DNA of 12,046 bases from Larix sibirica (GCA_004151065.3 NWUY0300031103.1:19595-31640); one strand, 5' to 3'; shown: positions 1 through 8,795, counted from the first letter of the stretch. Numbers and translations are program-made. The notes: generated by a model not told the origin, from the sequence alone.

Positions 1-79
1 ATATTCATGAAAAATCAAAATTATAACACCCATTACAATCATGTATATTTATAGTCCAATAGTTTTAAAAGAAAGTGTT

Positions 80-421
80 CTAGAAGCACAATACTAAGAA
101 AGATAATACTATCAACTTTATAACTACTCCTAAAGAGAAATCCTTGAATTCTTCAAAATATATAATTCCTTTATCCGAACCAATAGTCTTTTTAGATAGA
201 GTATCTACCAAAGAATTTTGTTCCCTATAAACATGCAATAGTTCAGGAATCTATGAGCTTATGAGTCTATAGCTCCACTCATCCAACAAAGCAACTTGTA
301 AAGAGGCATTATTAATAGGTGAGTCCACAACAACCCTTGAGTCTCCAAAGACCTGTAAGGACCTAAATCCTTTGTCAAGTGCAAACTTTAATAATCCTCA
401 AAGAGTTATTCTATCACTCAA
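80..421 (-). pseudogene. RNase H domain relic (plant LINE-type ORF2 C-terminus)
   Basis: This is the decayed C-terminal RNase H domain of a plant non-LTR retrotransposon polyprotein, or of a related RNase H-like protein. In the intact family the domain degrades the RNA strand of the RNA-DNA hybrid made during reverse transcription. Reading minus from 421, the frame gives GLLKFALDKGFRSLQVFGDS, where the D of GDS (codon at 343-341) is an expected metal-binding residue. About 45 codons later comes HVYREQNSLVDTLSKK, the classic H-x-R-E-x-N-x-x-x-D-x-L-S-K block; its last catalytic D is at 205-203. Stops interrupt the frame at 400-398 (TGA) and 253-251 (TAG), and the frame ends at TAG 82-80. The first part of the domain is shifted or lost upstream of 421. 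No reverse transcriptase motif is visible next to it. The family call is firm; the element type is inferred. Confidence 0.8.
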
Positions 422-747
422 AGTTGGTATTGTCTTTTGCTATACTTTATTTGAAAGTAAGATAATTAATTAGCNAGCAGCTTTGCTGCTAATTTCACTT
501 GTTTTAATTAGTATGAGTGTATTTTTATATTTATAAAATTATTATTGGAAATCCATACTTTTATAGAATTATAAAAGAGTTTAGAAATTCTATAAAATTG
601 CTTTGTAGAATTTTTCCAAAATATTATACGCTATCTCAAAAAGAAATATATTCCATATAGAGCTTAAAGCATTCTGGTTATAATTATAACTATATTGTTT
701 GACATACTGTTTTAAAAGCAAAATATAAGTAAATAACATTAAATAAG
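422..747. other. AT-rich stretch without a gene; hairpin with an N
   Basis: I see no coding signal here. The only structure is an inverted repeat at about 467-498, where AATTAGC-N-AGC faces GCTGCTAATT across a very short loop. The undetermined base at 475 lies inside the left arm. The rest is AT-rich sequence with several short A and T runs. Confidence 0.5.
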
Positions 748-1991
748 TTATTTATGATCAAATTTATGCTCACTGTGGGCCTCTTCCATGGACCAATCGT
801 CTTTCTCAAGGACTTGTACTTCATGTATATTATGTTGTCCTATTTGGGCAATTGTTCTCTATTGCATAATGTTCTCTGCAACAACTTGATCTTTCATTGA
901 GCCTGAAGGAACATATGAAAAACTACCCATGGATTTGGAGCTTAGAGCAAATCCCAATAAAACGTTTAATGCATTTCTAAATCGTTGTCTAATTTGTCAT
1001 ATTTCAAATTTTGTTCCTTGAGCATGGCTTCCATTTCCTCTTGTTTTGCTTCTTGCTTCTCCATATGGATACTCAATTATTCTATAGCTTGTCTCATTCT
1101 TTCTAACTGCCTTAACATATGCCTCATAATCTTTTATTGACCTCAACATTGCCATCACCATTGTGCCATCCTAAATCAAGAGAATTTGCCATTATGTGAA
1201 GCAGAGCACTAGTTGACACTAACTTACAAGTCCCTTCTTTGGGTAGAATGGTGAGATTAGGATTTATGGGTTGACCTTGAACTCTCTCTATGATACCGTT
1301 AAAAGCTCCCTCCAAATACAAAAGAAATCATCTACCCAATACAACTCCCAAAACAACAACAAAACCACTTCAGATCCTATTAAAATCCAAAGCATGAAAG
1401 ACTATGCCAAAAGAAGAGAATGAAAGATGGATCCACTTACCCCTATTGAAGGTATTCCATAGTCTAATACCGTCAACAGAGTAATAGCGAAGGAGCATGG
1501 CAACAAGAATTATCCCCACACAAAAGACCACAAGCACAACTCGCCGACTAGAGACAAACATTGAGAGTTGGGACCTTGCCCTTTTCATTAATTCCACAAA
1601 ATGTAGACCTCCAAAACCATACATCAGTAGCATTATCTCACCTTCATGTCACATCTCCATTAAGGCAACCATAAATTAATCCTTTTGCGAACTTGATATC
1701 AAGTGTGTGAGTTAGCAACATGCAAGTGGGAGAATTAAGTCTCTCTTGCTCTTGTTGCCATGATTCATATGGCATCCAAACTTTGAATTGTGCCTTTGAC
1801 GCTTGGATAACATCATCCCTAGGCCACCTTGCATAAGATTTGGATAGTCAAGATTCATAATTTTGATGTGAATAATGAATAATACCACTTTGATGATTTA
1901 AGGAATCCAAAACATCTCGAGAGCTCCCCCATTTTTAGCTGGACCCTATCCAAATATACAGTCTTATTAGCCCCTTTCTCCTTATTAACTC
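748..1991 (-). pseudogene. Long decayed coding relic with hydrophobic segments, family not recognised
   Basis: I do not recognise this protein. Read on the minus strand, a coding-like sequence of about 414 codons can be followed through frameshifts near 1925, 1650 and 1140. Stops lie at 1850-1848, 1372-1370, 1330-1328, 999-997 and 861-859; four of the five are TGA, and the last is TAG. It ends at TAA 750-748. Segments in order: VNKEKGANKTVYLDRVQLKM (from 1989); ARWPRDDVIQASKAQFKVWM (around 1830-1770); LTHTLDIKFAKGLIYGCLNG (around 1715-1655); a hydrophobic stretch VVLVVFCVGIILVAMLL (around 1540-1490) followed by RYYSVDGIRLWNTF; a second hydrophobic stretch around 1370-1300; NPNLTILPKEGTCKLVSTSA (around 1260-1200); DYEAYVKAVRKNETSYRIIE (around 1131-1072); and an acidic C-terminus ending KFDHK. 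It may have been a membrane protein, perhaps an extra ORF of a mobile element. Its upstream edge meets the 100-bp duplication. Confidence 0.5.
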
Positions 1992-2252
1992 TATCAACAT
2001 TATATATTGATTAAATTGTAAAAAATTAAGATTTTTTAAACTTATGTCCTCTAACTAATGGTTAATATTATTTGCATTATCTTTTTTCTTTTATCAAACA
2101 TTATATCTTGATTAAGTTTTTTTTTAAATGTGGTTCACAGCCTTGGAAGATGGAGGGCTCGCTACGTCCACGATAATAATTCTCAAGAGGGCCACCCGAA
2201 GGGTTTCACCCTGTTGGATCCAGGATCGAGAGCCTAACCCCGAAGGACCTAG

Positions 2253-2263
2253 AGAATTGAATC
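2253..2263 (-). promoter_or_regulatory. Pol III B box of the SINE (slightly degenerate)
   Basis: GATTCAATTCT on the minus strand resembles the B-box consensus GRTTCRANYCC with changes at the 3' end. Its spacing of about 41 bases from the A box is in the usual tRNA-like range. Confidence 0.75.
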
Positions 2264-2304
2264 TCTGACCTCGACTACTACGTTCTTGGACTTGGAAGCT
2301 CCAA

Positions 2305-2316
2305 CCAACTGAGCCA
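2305..2316 (-). promoter_or_regulatory. Pol III A box of the SINE
   Basis: The sequence TGGCTCAGTTGG on the minus strand matches the internal RNA polymerase III A-box consensus at all constrained positions. It lies 12 bases inside the 5' end of the element, as in tRNA-derived SINEs. Confidence 0.85.
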
Positions 2317-2417
2317 CCCTTTGGGGCTATATCTTGATTAAATTGTTTTAAAAAAAATAAATTTTCTAAACTTATGTCCTATAACTAATGGTTAATATTC
2401 TCTGCATTCTTTTTTTG

Positions 2418-3434
2418 TTTGTTTTAGCACAGCTTTCCACGTGGTACTATTCAATATTTGAACATTTTTTTGTAAGGCGCATATCCATGGAGTTTCGAAC
2501 TGGTGACTGTTAGTCCTAAAGTTTGCACTGACTGTTAAGCACAAAGTTTAGGCACCTCGAAATTGGAATTTGGATTTGTAGGATAGGTTGTGCAAGGGGT
2601 CAAGAGAAAATTACAGGCAGAAAAAGTGTAAGAGAACTGAAAACATTAGGCTCTGCAATAAGTAATGGATGACTAGACTGAAGCAAGAAACATCAAATAT
2701 GGCTCAGGTTCAAAGCTTAATGACAGCATGTGGAACATACTGTTCGGTCACATACAGTGTTTAAAATACTAAGTGCATAAAAACATTCTAAACTCAGATA
2801 TAGAGAACATTCAATCACCAAATGAGCATTCACGAAGATAACATCCACATGAAGGAAGGAATTCATAAAAATGACAATTTAAACTAAACCACAAAATATT
2901 CAAGTTAAAGAAAAAGCTAAAACTTGGTTCATAAAAGATAAGATCTCAAATTCAGATGTAAGTCTCCAAAAAGGAATTACTAAGTAATGTCTCCTACTTT
3001 CAATATAACTCTCGATCCCATACAAACTCTCAGCCTCTCGGCTGGAAATGCCCTCTTTCACCATTTTTTTTGCATATTTATAGAATAAAATACTATAACC
3101 TTAGAGGATCGATGATCCTCTTTCCAAAAATAGTTCTAAGAATATAATTTGGACAACTCAGAAACTGAAACTAATGAAGGATTCGGTGCCCTGTTTTTGA
3201 AAGAATTTGTTTGATTCGAACTTTGTCCGCCATGTAAAGAACATTAGCTGACAAGTGTTTAGGTTAAACCAACTACATATAAGCTTTGATGATGACTTGA
3301 CATGCTCGAAGCTAAGAAATAGAGTAAACTGTTATAAAACTATGATTGGGAGGAAAGTCATTTGACCGTCTGAAAAGTTGGGGTTAATCCTTTAAGCGTC
3401 AATTTCTGCTTGATGGATACTCTGCCAACAAAAA
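2418..3434. other. AT-rich region without recognisable genes; possible LTR-like promoter
   Basis: No convincing frame is visible on either strand. On the minus strand a TATAAATA (3082-3075) is followed by a moderately GC-rich stretch with the small palindrome CAGCCGAGAGGCTG (around 3047-3034) and then several hundred T-rich bases. This layout resembles the U3/R/U5 of an LTR or a plant promoter with its leader. No LTR ends, primer binding site or polypurine tract could be fixed, so the reading is weak. Confidence 0.25.
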
Positions 3435-3713
3435 CTATGGATGCTTTAAGATCTGGAAACAATACGAATCTCTAGATGCTCTGCCACCTGCTAGAAGACT
3501 GCCTGGAAAAGTGGATTTGATCCTCCAAATCTGGAATTGTTGATCTAATTTTTGCTTAGAAAGTTCAACTACTATGATTTCAATGGATTTGATCCTCCAA
3601 ATCTGAAATTGTTGATCTAATTTTTGCTTAGAAAGTTCAACTACTATGATTTCCATGTCCAATAAAAGAGGGATTTGATGCTTACGCCTAATGTAATCAG
3701 CACCTCCAAGCAT
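3435..3713 (-). pseudogene. Short coding relic with in-frame 24-residue tandem duplication
   Basis: I do not recognise this product. A 92-codon minus-strand frame opens at an ATG and contains the block VVELSKQKLDQQFQIWRIKS twice in tandem, as part of a 24-residue unit encoded by a 72-bp duplication. The unit is charged and helix-prone (many K, Q, E and L). The frame ends at TAG 3437-3435. It may be an exon or gene fragment, because the duplication preserves frame, but an AT-rich sequence can also give an open frame of this length by chance. A second minus-strand frame lies just upstream at 3967-3752 in a different frame, so the two could be exons or frameshifted parts of one ancestor. Confidence 0.3.
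3512..3655. repeat. 72-bp direct tandem duplication (two copies)
   Basis: Copy 1 is 3512-3583 and copy 2 is 3584-3655. They differ at only two bases (G/A at unit position 22, and A/C near the end), so the duplication is the youngest-looking of the short tandem repeats here. The length is a multiple of three. Confidence 0.95.
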
Positions 3714-3751
3714 CTCCCATCAAGAACTCAAAGGATGAATCTCAAAGTTGA

Positions 3752-3967
3752 TCATTCAAGGAGTATTCCCATTTGTGCATAAGTTTCTACAATATGATTA
3801 ATTGAAAAGACCAGCATTTGCAGGATGATAGTCTCCAATAGATCCATGTCCTTTCGATCCAGGGTCTCAATCACACTTTGCTTTTTGGCCTGCAAATATT
3901 CATACTTTGCCTCACTTATGGATTGAAAGCACCAACAAAAATGGTAGGCACAATCTTCACCGAGCAT
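3752..3967 (-). pseudogene. Short minus-strand coding relic, unrecognised
   Basis: A 71-codon frame starts at an ATG and ends at TGA. The text is plausible as protein: an N-terminal patch rich in C, H and W (CAYHFCWCFQ), then a charged helical part with SEAKYEYLQAKKQSVIETLD and a run of hydrophobic positions near the end. The same frame continues upstream with VMNLQINEVEYSMEVRL before a stop. No motif or family could be named. It shares its strand with the relic at 3435-3713 and may belong to the same ancestor. Confidence 0.25.
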
Positions 3968-4660
3968 CCATGGAACATTTGTGAGGAATTATAAGCGCAC
4001 TTCCATGCTATATTCTACCTCATTGATCTGAAGATTCATAACTTTAAATTCCCCAAATGCTCTTGCTCATGATCTGCATTCTTTAAAATAAGAAGAAACT
4101 ACAGCCATTCTATAATCTCATAGTGCTCTGTATTCCAAATTTGCTAAATAAATGAGCATGCCAAACTGATGGACATCTCATTTTGAGATTGGAACCTGCG
4201 ACCAAGCTCTTCTCCTTCGCACAACTGTGGATACACTCAATAATTATTATTGAATTCCTTAACATTTGGACATCACCTTCACCTGGGCATGCACCGCTAC
4301 AACTTGCTTTGGCACCTGATTAGTGAGCATTTTTTGAAGAGTTCGATGATGACTACTTGTATGTGTGTCTCCCCTTGATCCTTGGACGCTTGTCTCGGCA
4401 CTTGTTCACTCGGACTCGTGAGATGCGAGAACACTTTTTAAGCATGAGAAATATCCCATGTCCCACATGAAAGAATACTTAAAGAATAACAAATTAACTA
4501 ATTCATCATTGATTAACTTGTAGATGGCTTAGGGAATGGATCCGACTTCAAAAGAAGACAAGAGCCCCAAATATTTTACATGACAATACTTTGTCAACTT
4601 TTTAAAGAGAGCCACGTAACATATGGACAAAAAGCAAGTCTTTTAAAAGTGAAACAAAAA
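3968..4660. other. Stretch without a clear gene
   Basis: Only short frames are seen. On the minus strand 4402-4259 is open for 47 codons (SAETSVQGSRGDTHTSSHHR onward), which is not enough for a call. GC content is a little higher around 4260-4430 than in the flanks. Confidence 0.3.
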
Positions 4661-4670
4661 CCTCTTTATA

Positions 4671-4772
4671 AAATAAATATAAAATATTGTTTTTAAAACT
4701 AAATAAATATAAAATATTATTTTTAAAACTAAATAAATAGTTTTAAAATAATTTAAATTTTATATTTATTTT
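4671..4772. repeat. 30-bp AT-rich tandem repeat with inverted partner
   Basis: A 30-bp unit (AAATAAATATAAAATATT, then a T-rich half ending AAAACT) is present at 4671-4700 and 4701-4730 with one mismatch, and again as a start at 4731-4739. A perfect 15-bp inverted copy of its first half (ATTTTATATTTATTT) lies at 4757-4771, so the region could fold into a hairpin. A T run follows at about 4776-4787. Confidence 0.9.
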
Positions 4773-4787
4773 ACATTTTTTTTTTTT

Positions 4788-6240
4788 GAACATTATGGTT
4801 TAGTTTTCAAGTGGCTATGACAATTTTGATAAGAATTGAAGGCATTTTCAGATGTAAACAAGGGGAACAAAAGCTAGAGATGTACATTACAAACTAATCA
4901 GGAGGATAGAAGCTCAAAGCAATGAGAAATTGATCAAATGGACACAAAACTCAATGCTTTGGTGAAAAGATGTTGGGTTATGAGTTTCCGGCAGCAAAAA
5001 TTGGGGTCTTTCTTTACATGCGCGCTGTCAGAATCTAAACATTTTGATGGGAGCAGATTCTGGTACCAACAATGACCTTACGCAAGGAGTGCCTTGAAAG
5101 TACACTCATTCACCATCTATTCTATGCCCCATGGGCGTAAAATATTTGAACATTATTTATTTTCTTTATATCATCTATTAAAGTTTGAGGGAATGATTCC
5201 CTTGTTCTTTTATCATTTCCACGTGAGTTATTATTCAAAGGAAATGAAAGGAAATCATGTCTATACATATTGAGTCATAATCATTTTGATGCCTGAAATG
5301 TAAATTTCGTCAGAGAGGATATGAGCATTTTCCAAAACTATCAGCTTTGTTTTCTCTAAATGTTGTAATGGGTTAACACATTGAACTCTTATATTGATGT
5401 GGAGACTTTTTTCTTGGTAGCTTTACTATATTTCCATTTAGAATGCTACTGAATCATGGCATACAAGCAAGAAATTACCACGTGCCCATGCTTAAAATAC
5501 CATATATAAGAAAGGGTTATATTTTCATTGACATGGAACTTTGTTTAAATTGTTTTCGATCTCTAACATTTTTTTCCTCGGGAAAATGTAGGTAGCTTCT
5601 TATATATACAAAAGCACTTTGTTATAAACCAAGAGGCCTTACATCATTCAAAATCTGCAACTAGATCATTCATCCATTTACTCTATTAAGGAGTAATTCT
5701 TCAACTATAGAGACAATGTAAAAACAAAGATATATAATGTAACAACTGTCTAAAAGAGAAACAAACAAAATCCATTACTGTTTACAATCATGTTCAGACA
5801 TGTTGAAAGAACAAAATCAAGAAGGTAGTCTGAATAGTGAAACCATGGGATCTTTGTTCCTTTGGGATCTTTTTTTTTATCTCCAACATGATTTGGTGAG
5901 GAACACTTTTATTTAAATAATCTTAAATGCACATAAGGTTGTAGGGATTGGAAACCAAGTTGATAGTTCTTGACGACAACATTATAAACTTACCCAAAGT
6001 GTTGTTAATGGTATGTAGAGAAGCATCGCTTTAATATTATAAAAAGAGATTAAGCAATCTTTATCATACCCGCCGAGAGACATGGTAGCAGGTATATTGC
6101 ACTCGATAAGCGTTGAACAACAATTAGTTTTCCCGTTGACTAAAATTTGTTTGTCATTTTCAAATGTTTTACATTAGACATTTCAATTCCTTATTTTTTC
6201 AATTATTGAAATTTAATTTATCCAACATCCTATTGGATAA
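4788..6240. other. AT-rich region, no gene seen
   Basis: I find no frame, RNA gene or repeat worth calling over about 1.45 kb. Short homopolymer runs occur, such as the T runs near 5565 and 5870. A primer-binding-site-like word near 5056-5068 was considered and rejected. Confidence 0.5.
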
Positions 6241-6340
6241 TAGAATTGGTGTGTTATTGCCGGACCGGCGGCGATCTTCTCGGTATTTGTAAATGGGCGA
6301 TAATGGCCATTGAATGTTGTCATACTCTTATTGTCGTGCC

Positions 6341-6444
6341 ACCGCCATGGTTCATGTCACCGCCTCACTATGTGCCTAGGGAATCATTAACAACCGTCGT
6401 GGTTCATGTCACCGCCTCACCATGTGCTTGAGGAATCATTAGCA
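6341..6444. repeat. 52-bp GC-rich direct duplication
   Basis: Copy 1 is 6341-6392 and copy 2 is 6393-6444, sharing GGTTCATGTCACCGCCTCA and GGAATCATTA. All seven differences are transitions (C/T or G/A), the pattern left by deamination of methylated cytosines. The repeat sits in a GC-rich island (about 6255-6475) that stands out from its AT-rich flanks. The 61-codon plus-strand frame across it is not convincing, because the repeat is not a multiple of three. Confidence 0.9.
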
Positions 6445-7440
6445 GCGAACCGCCTCCGCCGCCAACTGCCTTGCTCAATTACCCGTTGTTAATTTTCTTA
6501 TTCACTAAATCAGGCAAAGATGATCTAACACCATAGAAGTAGGGAAAGATGATCCTACACGATGACCATGTGGGATCAACCACCTGTTACATTGACAAGT
6601 GAACAAACCTACAGGACAACCACCTCGATTTTATAAACGGAGCATTTAACATTGGGACAAGTCTAAAAATTCGGCGATGGTGCTATGTATGGAAATGTTA
6701 AACTCGTAGGTATCAAATTTGATAGGCCTTTTTCAGATTCATTAGCTTAGTTCAAATTCTATGTAGTATTTCAAATTCATTATCTTAGTTCAAATTCTAT
6801 GTAGTGATACTAAAGGATATATATTTTCCATTGTGTTGTGACTTACGCACACAAAAAACAACGATATTGTATGAAACCAAACATCTTTATTTTGACAATG
6901 AGTGATTCCCATATGTCAACTTGAATTTATCAGGCGTCAAANTGTTTTTACATGAGGTCTAAATTTATTATAAAAAAATCATATACAAGCCAAGTTAATT
7001 ACAATTTTAATATTTTGATTAAGTTTTTATCACGTGGCTTGTTTTCTAGGGCCCAAACTTAAACACAAAGCTTTAACATCCTCATCGAGTATACTCAAAG
7101 CCTTAAACACATCGGCAGGTATTGTGATGCTATGCAACCTTGTTCATATTAGGACTGTTGTCAAAGATTCTATGTAAATAGTTAAAGCTAATGTCAAAGC
7201 CTCGTAAAGTGGCCCAAATTATCCACTCACAAGGGTCCCTTGTGAATAAACTATGTTCCGTCCTATTCAAAGTTAAATTCAAGACAACCCTCTTACAATT
7301 GGATTAATTATGATGGTATCTATTAGGAAGGAAGTCCTAATGCCCTATAAGATTTTAAATACTTTAAGATGGTGTTATTGATAACCATTTCATTGACAAT
7401 TATGTTGTAAGGCATTCTTTTATGAGAAAGCATAACTTGA
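6445..7440. other. AT-rich region without a gene; 38-bp duplication
   Basis: Apart from a 38-bp tandem duplication (6731-6768 and 6769-6806) I see nothing that can be called. An undetermined base is at 6942. The expected N-terminal half of the LINE ORF1 relic that follows (an RNA-binding DUF4283-like domain) could not be recovered here. Confidence 0.4.
6731..6806. repeat. 38-bp direct tandem duplication
   Basis: Two copies share TTAGTTCAAATTCTATGTAG and the flanking ATTCATTA. They differ at about three positions. Confidence 0.85.
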
Positions 7441-7466
7441 TATTTTGTCTATAACTTCAATTATAA

Positions 7467-8795
7467 AAGGGTCTATCAGAGGTCATGAACATATCAGTCA
7501 GTAATCGCTCCTTGCAGCAATCTTTGGATTATTTTGGTCTTCCTTTTAGGTGTAATCTTTGTACTCGACAAGTCACTTCGTAAAAGAATGCCCCCTCATT
7601 TTCAAGAAGGCCACATGGAAAATAAAGGTGCAAGAATTTGATTCCGCATCTATAGAAGCTAGGGAGAATAGTTATCTTGAGGTGGTGTTCCTGGAAATGG
7701 GGGACAGGGGTTTCAGATCACCAAATGTCAGTTGCGAAACTTATTCGAGGATTGATAAAGGATCTTGCTACATCTAAGATAAGGAGGAACCCTATAGGGT
7801 TAACAATGTCGAGAAGTCTTTGGGTCTGTTACTATCTGATCCCTTGATGATTGTCGTGACCACTCCTATGCATCCCAACGGTGTTGCTCTAGAGGTCGAG
7901 ATTGTTATCTATCCTTTCTTGGATTTTCTCGGCTTGTCTTTCATTCAAAATATGAGTTGTACCTCTTTTTTCTTTGGTTCGTTTAGCCGGGATGGTAGGG
8001 TTGTGCATCCTCTTAGTCTTTCCCAGGTAGGGGAGTCGACCTCTTCGTTTTTTCTAAGATGGCCCTATTTTGCGTCCCTTTGTCCACTAAGATTCCAGGT
8101 TTGGTGGAAGTCCCTCAGATGGATTTTCTAGAATTGGCCCGGGGTAAGGATAGGACGTCGGGGTTTGGGAAGAACTTTTTTTTCCTCCCTCCCACCCGGG
8201 TTTCGCCGTTGGACGCTTTTGAACTTTTTTTGAACCAATCGAATGCCTCTTCTCCTCCCATCCTTGGGTCTTACAGACATGGGCTCTCAGCCTCCCGAAG
8301 TGGGCATTTCAATAGCTCCTCAAGTATGTGGAGCTTTTAATCAATTAATTGAAAATCCTATACATGAGGTGGTATTGGAGGACAAGTGGTCAATGAGTCA
8401 ATAGTTAATAGGATTTTGGGCACGGCTCTGATGAGTCCATTGAATAATTTGTCTCATGGTGAAGGGCACAATCTCTTGAAGACAATGGATAAGGGGTTCC
8501 TGAAGGGGCATTGTTATGATTATGAGTTGATTAAGGAACCTGTTTTTCCTAATTGTAGTGAGTTAGAAGATGGGGTCACCATAGATGTGAATGAATCCTT
8601 GGTTTTGGTTTTGAACTCCGTTGTTGACATGGATTGTTTTGGACCTTAAAAGCTATGGAATTTTTGGATATGGGTCCTCCTTCCTTGTCCATGTATATCC
8701 GTGATATTACCCCTGGTGGCTCGAGATACAATTTCAAACCTCATTCCAAGTCTAAGAATGCCCAAGGTTTTGTTATGAAGGGTGGTTTATACTAG
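7467..8795 (+). pseudogene. LINE ORF1-like relic with CCHC zinc knuckle
   Basis: This is a decayed nucleic-acid-binding ORF1 protein of a plant non-LTR retrotransposon. The frame from 7467 reads KGLSEVMNISVSNRSLQQSL, then DYFGLPFRCNLC. A one-base frameshift then leads to YSTSHFVKECPL, which completes a C-x2-C-x4-H-x4-C zinc knuckle (codons at 7551, 7560, 7574 and 7589). The pattern LDY-x-G-(L/I)-PFRC just before the knuckle is typical of this plant family. The upstream DUF4283-like part is not recoverable. Downstream the same frame runs to 8131 with one stop (TAA 7775-7777). Coding-like text then moves to other frames: 8059-8337, about 8270-8404 (GSQPPEVGISIAPQVCGAFN), 8386-8649 and 8652-8795, each ending in a stop. 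The C-terminal segments are linked by position and style only. No ORF2 endonuclease or reverse transcriptase follows. Confidence 0.7.

Larger units (their letters stand above)
2102..2341 (-). mobile_element. tRNA-derived SINE, complete, with 14-bp target-site duplication
   Basis: A short interspersed element of about 212 bp (2116-2327) lies on the minus strand. Reading from 2327, an A box TGGCTCAGTTGG (2316-2305) fits the Pol III consensus TRGCNNAGYNGG perfectly. About 41 bases later a B-box-like GATTCAATTCT (2263-2253) follows, so the head is tRNA-like. A tRNA-unrelated, GC-richer body follows, and the element ends in nine A residues (T run at 2117-2125 on the plus strand). Both sides carry the identical 14-mer TATATCTTGATTAA (2102-2115 and 2328-2341), which is the target-site duplication expected of LINE-driven insertion. 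SINEs encode no protein and borrow LINE machinery; a LINE relic lies elsewhere in the window, but nothing shows that it was the partner. The body could not be assigned to a named SINE family from memory. Confidence 0.92.
1992..2417. repeat. 100-bp tandem duplication, second copy split by a SINE
   Basis: Copy 1 is 1992-2091. Copy 2 is 2092-2115 plus 2342 to about 2417, with the SINE and one target-site duplicate between. Matching landmarks are TATCA(A)ACATTATAT, TTGATTAAATTG, AAACTTATGTCCT, TAACTAATGGTTAATATT and TGCATT followed by a T-rich run. Both copies are very AT-rich. The copies differ at scattered bases and small indels, so the duplication is not recent. Confidence 0.8.

Noticed and set aside
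1497-1679. Plus-strand 60-codon frame inside the 748-1991 relic.
   Set aside because: The minus strand gives a longer, more protein-like reading that continues on both sides.
2480-2580. Possible second SINE on the minus strand, from a B-box-like AGTTCGAAACTCC (2501-2489).
   Set aside because: No A box at the right spacing, no poly(A) end and no target-site duplication could be found; a B-box-like word alone is common.
4100-4300. A minus-strand stretch (CIHSCAKEKSLVAG onward) that faintly recalls a pentatricopeptide repeat.
   Set aside because: It fits only a few positions, the frame breaks, and no second repeat is present.
5056-5068. Primer-binding-site-like word TGGTACCAGAATC on the minus strand, similar to the initiator methionine tRNA site used by LTR retrotransposons.
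   Set aside because: It has three mismatches in twelve bases to the usual TGGTATCAGAGC, and no LTR end precedes it.
6246-6431. A 61-codon plus-strand open frame in the GC-rich island.
   Set aside because: It spans a 52-bp duplication that is not a multiple of three, so the two copies are read in different frames; composition explains the lack of stops.
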